Positions 7,895 to 12,950 of a stretch of 15,996 nt of DNA are shown here, piece by piece. This stretch comes from CAZJOD01 sp964547525. Lineage in GTDB: Bacteria > Bacillota > Clostridia > JAAYHZ01. Location of the stretch: the NCBI GenBank assembly GCA_964547525.1, contig CAZJOD010000088.1, positions 1 to 15,996 on the forward strand, written 5' to 3'. A model generated the notes under the pieces. That model was not told the DNA's origin and ran no database searches. It was given only the letters and a program-made list of their open reading frames with translations. The position numbers and the translations under genes are program-made. The first letter of the stretch is position 1. The number at the start of each line of letters is the position of its first letter.

Positions 7895-7987
7895 TAAGAC
7901 CCGAGGCCGCATCGAGCGTCCCCGGGCCGGCATACATTTTTTAAAATCAAGTTTTAAAAAATGTATCCTATTATAATAAATAAAAAA
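7895..7987 (-). repeat. 93-bp two-hairpin repeat, copy R2 (first unit of tandem array)
   Basis: On the plus strand it reads TAAGACCCGAGG, CCGCATCGAGCGTC, CCCGGGCCGG, followed by a perfect 15-bp inverted repeat with a 5-base loop (7932-7946 and 7952-7966) and an AT tail. Read on the minus strand it is an AT hairpin, then a GC hairpin (arms 7926-7920 and 7906-7900, 7 bp with one G-U wobble, plus an inner CGC/GCG), then TCTTATTTTT, which looks like an intrinsic terminator. The next unit starts exactly 93 bases on. No spacers differ between units, so this is not a CRISPR array. Confidence 0.9.
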
Positions 7988-8176
7988 TAAGACCCGAGGC
8001 CGCATCGAGCGTCCCCGGGCCGGCATACATTTTTTAANNNNNNNNNNNNNNNNNNNNNNNNNNNNNNNNNNNNNNNNNNNNNNNNNNNNNNNNNNNNNNN
8101 NNNNNNNNNNNNNNNNNNNNNNNNNNNNNNNNNNNNNAATCAAGTTTTAAAAAGTGTATCCTATATAATAAATAAA
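7988..8176 (-). repeat. 93-bp two-hairpin repeat, copy R3 (interrupted by assembly gap)
   Basis: Bases 7988-8037 are identical to the first 50 bases of R2. The gap follows, and the sequence resumes at 8138 exactly where the unit would continue (AATCAAGTTTTAAAA). The right arm differs from R2 by one base (GTGTAT instead of ATGTAT). It lies downstream, in the reading direction, of the minus-strand DUF2512 and YkvI genes, where it could act as their terminator. Confidence 0.85.
8038..8137. other. 100-N scaffold gap inside the repeat array
   Basis: Exactly 100 N, the usual placeholder for a gap of unknown length. Both flanks belong to the same repeat unit and join in register if the gap is removed, so the real gap is probably zero, one or several further 93-bp units. 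Confidence 0.95.
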
Positions 8177-8253
8177 ATACTTTAGAGTGTTACATCCTTA
8201 AGTGTCTAATTAAGGTTTCTTAGCTAAGATAATATTACATATTATGCTTTCAT

Positions 8254-8607
8254 CTACCTTTCACTAGGAAGTACTTTTGTTTCCATATATTTGTGGAATA
8301 CCCATTCCCCTATTCCAATTATCACCGATGCTATTAACGCATCCATGACAGTTATAACCGGGTTATTGAAAAGGTAATTGTACATGTATATAGTTATAAA
8401 GGCAAGACCAATATCAACTAATGTAGCAACTGTATTGTTTGATCGTGGTAAAACAAATAAATCACCAATCAAGTAAGCTACTATAGTAACCGCAACTGCA
8501 ATCCATAATATTTCCCCAAAAGTAAGATTGGTTGCTAAAAGTAAAACAAGCTCCAATACAATAGCTATCATAATGAATTTTATTAGTAGTGCAGATATAT
8601 GCTTCAT
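8254..8607 (-). CDS. DUF2512 (YndM-like) membrane protein
   Basis: This is a 117-residue protein with four predicted membrane helices (about 8-27, 31-49, 59-77 and 84-105). The features MKHISALLIKF at the N-terminus, AYLIGDLFVLPRSNNTVATLVDIGLAF in the middle and GEWVFHKYM near the end match the DUF2512/YndM pattern of Bacilli and Clostridia. Function unknown. The ATG at 8607 has AGGAGGT about 9 bases upstream. It is followed by the repeat array and preceded by ykvI on the same strand (117 bases apart), so it could be read alone or with ykvI. Confidence 0.85.
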   Translation of the reverse strand: MKHISALLIKFIMIAIVLELVLLLATNLTFGEILWIAVAVTIVAYLIGDLFVLPRSNNTVATLVDIGLAFITIYMYNYLFNNPVITVMDALIASVIIGIGEWVFHKYMETKVLPSER

Positions 8608-8724
8608 TAAATAATACCTCCTCTCAGTCGGATATGTTGAATGTTCTATTATATATTAATATAATTTATTATCTTAAAATACTGTAAAACTATACATGTT
8701 AGTTTACTAATAAATAAACCATAT

Positions 8725-9810
8725 TTAATGTATATTATTACCTTTTTTAAAATCGTTCCTAACTTTATACTTTGCATATATAAGGCTTAAAAGCATTATT
8801 AAACCTGCATAACCTACTAAAGGATACAAATACTTAACCAGATTGGAGAATCCAAAAAGACTGGCAAAAAATGCACCTATTGTTACTACAATTACTACAA
8901 TTTTATTTTTTCCCCTTAATCTTCTATTTTCATCTACTCTTGCAGTAAAACCGAATAATGAACCTACTGCAGTTGTATAAACTTCAGCAATTAATATAAA
9001 TGCGTATATTATTTGAATAATCGGACTTATGGATCCTGCTATATATATCATTGGCACTTCGAGTTTCGCTACATATGATAGATTTCCGGATAAAGCCAAA
9101 TATATTAAAAAAGACCCGAGTCCCAAACCAAAACCACCTAAAATCGCTCCTTTTTTAATACTCTTTTTATTTTTAGCTTGAACTCCCAAAGGACCTAAAA
9201 CCGCTATGGATATTACCGTATTATATGATATATACAATATGGTAGCCAACAACCAATTATTAACTAAACCTGTTTGTTGTATGTCTATAGAAGCTGATGA
9301 TATTTGTGGTGGCATTTTTATTATTGAAAAGACACTGATTCCAATAACTGATGTTAATAAAAAAGGGACAACAATACTAATGGAATTAATTACACCGTTA
9401 AAACCTGTTAAAACTGTCATAGCTGTAATAACCGCCATAATAATGCTTCCTATTATTGACGACCAAGCAAATTGTTGTTCAAACAGTGCACCGGTTCCGG
9501 CAATCATTGCTGTAAATGCGCCAAATAGAAAAAACGTAATTATAATGTCGGTTATTATACTAATAAACTTATTACCGGTATATTTTATTATGTCTAAATG
9601 AGATTCGGCGTCTAAATCTTTCCCTAAATCCATAATGATAAATCCGAAATATATAAACAAAACAGTAGTTATAATTAACCCGATTATACCGGGTAGACCA
9701 AACCGGGCAAAAAATTGCAGAATCTCTTGCCCGGTGGCAAAACCTGCACCTACTATGGTTCCGATATATGTTGCTGCAATCTTTACTCCCGATATTCCCT
9801 CTTTTTTCAT
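8725..9810 (-). CDS. YkvI-family membrane protein, putative transporter
   Basis: This is a 361-residue protein with ten or eleven hydrophobic helices. The first helix carries GTIVGAGFATGQEILQFFARFG (about 13-34), a broken-helix motif (GAGFxxGQE) seen in the YkvI family and reminiscent of LeuT-fold sodium symporters. Further landmarks are FGAFTAMIAGTGALFEQQF, YISYNTVISIAVLGPLG and a C-terminal FGFSNLVKYLYPLVGYAGLIM. The substrate is not known for the family, so transport is an inference from fold-like motifs. The start is the ATG at 9810 (MKKEGISG) with AGGAT some 14 bases upstream; a GTG four codons earlier sits on top of that site and is less likely. It lies upstream of the DUF2512 gene on the same strand. 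Confidence 0.85.
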   Translation of the reverse strand: MKKEGISGVKIAATYIGTIVGAGFATGQEILQFFARFGLPGIIGLIITTVLFIYFGFIIMDLGKDLDAESHLDIIKYTGNKFISIITDIIITFFLFGAFTAMIAGTGALFEQQFAWSSIIGSIIMAVITAMTVLTGFNGVINSISIVVPFLLTSVIGISVFSIIKMPPQISSASIDIQQTGLVNNWLLATILYISYNTVISIAVLGPLGVQAKNKKSIKKGAILGGFGLGLGSFLIYLALSGNLSYVAKLEVPMIYIAGSISPIIQIIYAFILIAEVYTTAVGSLFGFTARVDENRRLRGKNKIVVIVVTIGAFFASLFGFSNLVKYLYPLVGYAGLIMLLSLIYAKYKVRNDFKKGNNIH

Positions 9811-9956
9811 AATAAAAAACACATCCTAATTTTTTTACAATACTCACTTATTATGTTTATTAGAGGAATTTTTATGACTGTAAATTTTTATATATAACTA
9901 TAGTAGTAAAATGTTAATTAGCAATTTTTTCTGTAATGATTCCTATCGTAGTGAAA

Positions 9957-10721
9957 TTAACTTATATTATTAACATAATTCAAAATTGCTTCTTTTAAGA
10001 ATTCAGCCATCCCGGGTCTTATATCATCATAGAATTTTTTGAATCTTTCATCTTCTACATACATTTGAGCCAACATAGAGTGGGATTCTTTATTATATAC
10101 ATCCCAATAAATCATTAACCATTGGCGGTGTAAATCTGCAGCTCTTTGTGCGATTTTACCGGTGGGATCATTTGTATCCATAGCACTTTTTAAAGTTTCG
10201 TATAAATCATTTTCTAGAATTTTGGTCTTTTCGTAATCTTTCTTCGACATATCCATAAACTTTTTATTGGAAATGTTAACGGCTTTATCACCGTATTTTT
10301 CCCGTACTTCTCCTCCATACTTTTTTTCATTTTCGTCAATCATTCTTTTTTTAAATCCTTCGAATTTTTCCATATCTGTAATTTTGATTCTCCCCTCATA
10401 ATTTGCTATTGTTTTTTCCACATTAGATATAAGTACATCTAATTGTCGTCTTTTAAGGATTAGATCCTCTTTATGTTCAATTAAAGAATCTAACATATTA
10501 AAATCGGGTCTATTTAGTATTCCCTTTATACTTTCTAATGCCATTCCAAGTTCTTTATAAAAAAGGATTTGTTGCAATTTATCAACTTCCTTTTGTCCGT
10601 AAATTCTATACCCGGCTGTGTTAATACGAGCCGGTGACAGTAATCCTATTTCGTCGTAATATCTCAATGTTCTCGAACTGACCCCGGACAGCATGGCCAA
10701 CTTAAGTACGGTATATTCCAA
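9957..10721 (-). CDS. MerR-family regulator with TipAS-type sensor domain
   Basis: This is a 254-residue transcription factor. The N-terminal MerR winged helix (1-72) has VLKLAMLSGVSSRTLRYYDEIGLLSPARINTAGYRIY. It is followed by a dimerising coiled coil (about 75-112) and a C-terminal helical TipAS domain (about 130-250) with AQRAADLHRQWLMIYWDVY and AQMYVEDERFKKFYDDIRPGMAEFL. TipAS domains bind drug-like ligands in Streptomyces TipA and occur in Mta of Bacillus. The start is TTG at 10721, set by a near-perfect AAGGAGGTGAG 4-14 bases upstream. Its promoter has the stretched 19-base spacer that MerR proteins untwist, so it probably activates its own gene. No efflux pump is next to it; YkvI downstream (146 bases away) is the nearest possible target. 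Confidence 0.92.
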   Translation of the reverse strand: MEYTVLKLAMLSGVSSRTLRYYDEIGLLSPARINTAGYRIYGQKEVDKLQQILFYKELGMALESIKGILNRPDFNMLDSLIEHKEDLILKRRQLDVLISNVEKTIANYEGRIKITDMEKFEGFKKRMIDENEKKYGGEVREKYGDKAVNISNKKFMDMSKKDYEKTKILENDLYETLKSAMDTNDPTGKIAQRAADLHRQWLMIYWDVYNKESHSMLAQMYVEDERFKKFYDDIRPGMAEFLKEAILNYVNNIS

Positions 10722-10739
10722 CTTCTCACCTCCTTACTC

Positions 10740-10770
10740 ATAATAAACCTTTACGTAACGTTAATGTCAA
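10740..10770 (-). promoter_or_regulatory. MerR-type promoter with 19-base spacer
   Basis: On the minus strand a perfect TTGACA (10770-10765) and TATTAT (10745-10740) are 19 bases apart. The spacer contains the imperfect dyad TTAACGT-TACGTAA. A 19-base spacer is the mark of promoters activated by MerR proteins. The expected start of transcription lies near 10733, within the ribosome site, leaving a leader of only about a dozen bases. Confidence 0.75.
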
Positions 10771-10919
10771 TATGCTTTTACACTTTTTCAATAAAAAAAA
10801 CAGGACATTTTAACCGGTCAATGGTAAAAATTCCAAATGAGTTGTTACAGAATATAAACTTGAATGGGTTTTTGTAGTGATATATATCTGAAATATTTAA
10901 TCGTTTATGCTTATGATAT

Positions 10920-11045
10920 CCCCTACAACCTCCGAGCCGATGACATCCGTGTGTCCATATTGGAAGTGCCAAAGGCTCGGTGCTTCAGGGCCTGATAATT
11001 AGGGGGTTATCAGATTTATAAAAAACACGGAAAAAATTCCGTTAG
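10920..11045. ncRNA. Unidentified structured element with possible pseudoknot
   Basis: This is an unusually GC-rich patch in AT-rich surroundings with nested complementarity. CCGAGCC (10932-10938) pairs with GGCTCGG (10974-10980), enclosing the smaller helices GACA/TGTC and TTGG/CCAA. CTGATAA (10992-10998) pairs with TTATCAG (11007-11013). The loop of that last hairpin holds TAGGGG, which can pair with CCCCTA at 10920-10925 as a pseudoknot. A further 6-bp hairpin, ACGGAA/TTCCGT, spans about 11027-11042 and on the minus strand is followed by GTTTTTTAT like a weak terminator. I do not recognise the family, and the direction of transcription is unknown. The overlapping 64-codon frame (10778-10972) has no ribosome site. 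Confidence 0.35.
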
Positions 11046-11121
11046 GTAGTTATCATATAATATTATGAAAATAGCATAAATCGTGCTTTTATTTACATCA
11101 ATAGATCTAAGTTCATTAAAC

Positions 11122-11162
11122 TAAAAATCCGGTTGCAAAAATTAACTTATTTTGCAACCGGA
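11122..11162 (-). terminator. Intrinsic terminator of the c-di-GMP riboswitch
   Basis: On the minus strand TCCGGTTGCAAAA (11162-11150) and TTTTGCAACCGGA (11140-11128) form a perfect 13-bp stem with a 9-base loop, followed by TTTTTAG. Its first arm contains the CCGGTTGC that closes the aptamer, so the two folds exclude each other. Confidence 0.85.
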
Positions 11163-11232
11163 CGATCATTCCGTTTATACGGGTTAGACTCCTGGCTTTG
11201 CGTCTCAATTTTTCAATTGATTTGCCCTATAA
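11154..11232 (-). promoter_or_regulatory. c-di-GMP-I (GEMM-I) riboswitch aptamer
   Basis: Read on the minus strand it has the class signature in order: AGGGCAAA, a 6-bp stem TCAATT/AATTGA capped by a GAAA tetraloop, GACGCAAAGCC, AGGAGTCTAA as the tetraloop-receptor side, a small CCGT/ACGG hairpin, ATGATCG, and the closing CCGGTTGC. This matches clostridial GEMM-I aptamers. Since ligand-bound folding would hold CCGGTTGC away from the terminator arm, binding of c-di-GMP should allow read-through (an ON switch, inferred). No coding gene follows closely: the next good one on the strand is the MerR gene about 400 bases on, which has its own promoter. Confidence 0.9.
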
Positions 11233-11280
11233 AAAATATAATATTATTCTTTTTTATATAATATTGTCTATTACCAGTCT

Positions 11281-11309
11281 AGAATATCAAACGACATAAT
11301 TATTGTCAA
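11281..11309 (-). promoter_or_regulatory. Sigma-A promoter of the riboswitch transcript
   Basis: On the minus strand TTGACA (11309-11304), a 17-base spacer and TATTCT (11286-11281). Transcription would begin about 40 bases before the aptamer. Confidence 0.7.
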
Positions 11310-11586
11310 TATATTTTCAAAAATTAGTAAATAGAATCTTTAAACGAGTCTTTAAATCCTTATAAAAATTATTATAATTTAATTGATGGGTGGAATTAAA
11401 TCTTGCAAACTGAATTTTACTTTTATAATCATGTAATTTCTAAAAACATAAAGAATCTTAAATGATATGATAAAATTTATGAGAAATCGGATGTTATGAT
11501 ATACTTAATTAATACGCGATTACTGTAATATTAATTTTAAAAGGTGATTTTTCGGCAATAATTTTTACATAAGGAATAATAAGTTT
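11310..11586 (+). other. Intergenic leader of the mechanosensitive channel gene
   Basis: AT-rich and non-coding. TTGCAA and TATAAT occur about 160-185 bases upstream of the channel start but with a 15-base spacer, so I do not call a promoter. No riboswitch for the channel was recognised here. Confidence 0.4.
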
Positions 11587-12819
11587 ATGAAAATAATAAG
11601 ACAATTTTTAAATGAATATGGTTTAAAAGAGCCTACCGGAGAAAATTTAACTACTGTATTATCAGGAATGGTACTTATTATAATATCTATTATAGTGTAT
11701 TGGATAGTAAATAAGTATGTACTAAAAATACTTTCACATTATATTAACAAAAATAAAATAAAATGGGATAACTATCTGCTTGAAAGAAAGGTATTACAAA
11801 AAATATCAGGTATGACACCCGGTATAATATTCTATACTTTTGCCGATACATTAGGAACCTACAAAGGATTTATACAAAAACTATCAACAATCTATATTTT
11901 ATTTATCTCGACAGCTGTTATAAGTTCTTTTTTAAATGCAATAGACGATTATTACAGAACTTTTTCCATATCAAAAGTCCGACCGATAAAAGGTCTTCTC
12001 CAAGTACTTAAAGTATCTGTTTATATATTAACAGGAATAATCGTCATTGCAATAATAGTTGAAAAGAGTCCTTTGCTTTTATTAAGTGGTATCGGTGCTT
12101 TAACCGCAATTTTTACTTTAGTTTTCAAAGATTCATTATTGGGATTTGTAGCCGGTGTACAGCTTTCTACTAATGATATGTTACGAATTGGCGATTGGAT
12201 AGAAATGCCTAAGTACGGTGCTGACGGCGATGTTATAGATATATCTTTGAACACAGTGAAAGTTCAAAATTGGGATAAAACAATTGTTACTATTCCTGCA
12301 TATGCACTCATATCCGATTCTTTTAAAAATTGGCGTGGTATGGAGAATTCAGGTGGCCGTCGAGTTAAGCGAGCGATAAATATCGATACAAGCAGTATAA
12401 AATTTTGTACAGCAGAAATGATCGAGAAATATAAAAAAATTCAATATTTAAAAGAATATATAGAAGAAAAGCAAAAAGAGATTGATCGATATAATAAGGA
12501 AAACAATGTTATATCAGATTCATTGGTAAACGGTCGCCATTTGACAAATATCGGGACTTTTAGAGCGTATATAACCGGATATCTAAAAAATAATCCGAAA
12601 ATACATAAAGGATTAACATATATGGTTAGGCAGCTTCCACCTACAGAAACAGGTTTACCGTTAGAAATCTATGCGTTTGTAAATGATGTAAGGTGGGTAT
12701 ACTACGAATCTATTGTTGCTGACATTTTTGATCATATTTTAGCGGTTGTTACAGAATTTGATTTAAGAGTTTTTCAAAATCCGGCAGGTTATGATTTGTC
12801 AAATTTTAAAAACAATTAG
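11587..12819 (+). CDS. MscS-family mechanosensitive channel, YbdG-like
   Basis: This is a 410-residue membrane protein. Hydrophobic helices lie at about 22-45, 75-92, 98-117 and 137-157, with the pore helix at about 162-192 (SPLLLLSGIGALTAIFTLVFKDSLLGFVAGVQLS). The MscS beta domain follows: IGDWIEMPKYGADGDVIDISLNTVKVQNWDKTIVTIPAYALISDSFKNW (about 201-249). The cytoplasmic part RRVKRAINIDTSSIKF ... and the C-terminal FDLRVFQNPAG match the longer YbdG/YnaI-like branch (about 415 residues) rather than short MscS. Such channels open under membrane tension and release solutes on hypo-osmotic shock, or tune the osmotic response. The ATG at 11587 follows AAGGAATAATAAGTTT. The gene is monocistronic and ends at a shared hairpin terminator. 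Confidence 0.92.
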   Translation: MKIIRQFLNEYGLKEPTGENLTTVLSGMVLIIISIIVYWIVNKYVLKILSHYINKNKIKWDNYLLERKVLQKISGMTPGIIFYTFADTLGTYKGFIQKLSTIYILFISTAVISSFLNAIDDYYRTFSISKVRPIKGLLQVLKVSVYILTGIIVIAIIVEKSPLLLLSGIGALTAIFTLVFKDSLLGFVAGVQLSTNDMLRIGDWIEMPKYGADGDVIDISLNTVKVQNWDKTIVTIPAYALISDSFKNWRGMENSGGRRVKRAINIDTSSIKFCTAEMIEKYKKIQYLKEYIEEKQKEIDRYNKENNVISDSLVNGRHLTNIGTFRAYITGYLKNNPKIHKGLTYMVRQLPPTETGLPLEIYAFVNDVRWVYYESIVADIFDHILAVVTEFDLRVFQNPAGYDLSNFKNN

Positions 12820-12825
12820 CATTCT

Positions 12826-12865
12826 TGTGGATAATGTGGAAAAACATACTATAAATTGTGGAAAA
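12826..12865 (+). promoter_or_regulatory. Cluster of three DnaA-box-like sites
   Basis: TGTGGATAA at 12826-12834 is a perfect reverse complement of the DnaA box TTATCCACA. TGTGGAAAA follows immediately at 12835-12843 and recurs at 12857-12865; each differs from the box by one base. All face the same way, in a 131-base convergent intergenic region. Binding is not shown by sequence alone. Confidence 0.45.
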
Positions 12866-12900
12866 CTTTAAAATTTACTGTATTATGTTACTATAATATA

Positions 12901-12935
12901 AAAAAGCTACACATAAGTTTTATATGTAGCTTTTT
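12901..12935 (-). terminator. Bidirectional terminator between the channel and heparinase genes
   Basis: The arms 12901-12915 and 12921-12935 (AAAAAGCTACACATA / TATATGTAGCTTTTT) form a 15-bp stem with a 5-base loop and A/T tracts on both sides. The single mismatch is a G-U pair on the minus-strand RNA and C-A on the plus-strand RNA, so it should work best for the heparinase gene, whose stop lies 16 bases before it. Confidence 0.85.
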
Positions 12936-12950
12936 ATCTAAAATGTTTAG

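Larger units (their letters stand above)
7724..8253. other. Intergenic region with repeat array and gap
   Basis: This long non-coding stretch holds the tandem repeat and the N gap, listed separately. Apart from those I see only AT-rich sequence: 7787-7894 should contain the CPBP promoter (minus strand, none convincing), and 8177-8253 contains a short CCTTAA...TTAAGG inverted repeat without a T tract. Confidence 0.5.

Noticed and set aside
7862..8143. 93-codon minus-strand open frame with repeated KKCMPARGRSMRPRVLF peptide
   Set aside because: It runs through the N gap and is only the translation of the 93-bp repeat; 93 is divisible by three, so the frame stays open by chance. No ribosome site.
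7895..8176. CRISPR array
   Set aside because: The units are directly adjacent copies with no variable spacers, the unit is 93 bases with internal hairpins, and no cas gene is near.
9206..9601. 131-codon plus-strand frame opposite ykvI
   Set aside because: Antisense shadow of a confident membrane-protein gene; no ribosome site and hydrophobic composition mirrored from the real frame.
10778..10972. 64-codon minus-strand open frame as target gene of the c-di-GMP riboswitch
   Set aside because: It starts at TTG with no Shine-Dalgarno, has unusual composition (many His, Cys, Arg from the GC-rich RNA-like part) and covers the structured element. I cannot support it as a protein, though a weak possibility remains.
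10925..10985. 5S rRNA or tRNA remnant
   Set aside because: A short ACACGGA stretch recalls 5S rRNA, but the alignment fails elsewhere and no tRNA T-loop or acceptor pattern is present.
10990..11055. Fluoride riboswitch
   Set aside because: TGATAACCCCCTAA on the minus strand recalls the 3' part of crcB aptamers, but the 5' GGNGATGG part and the central ACCGC segment are missing.
12826..12865. Chromosome replication origin
   Set aside because: No dnaA, dnaN or other origin-linked gene, no AT-rich unwinding block with many boxes, and only three sites in a 131-base convergent gap.
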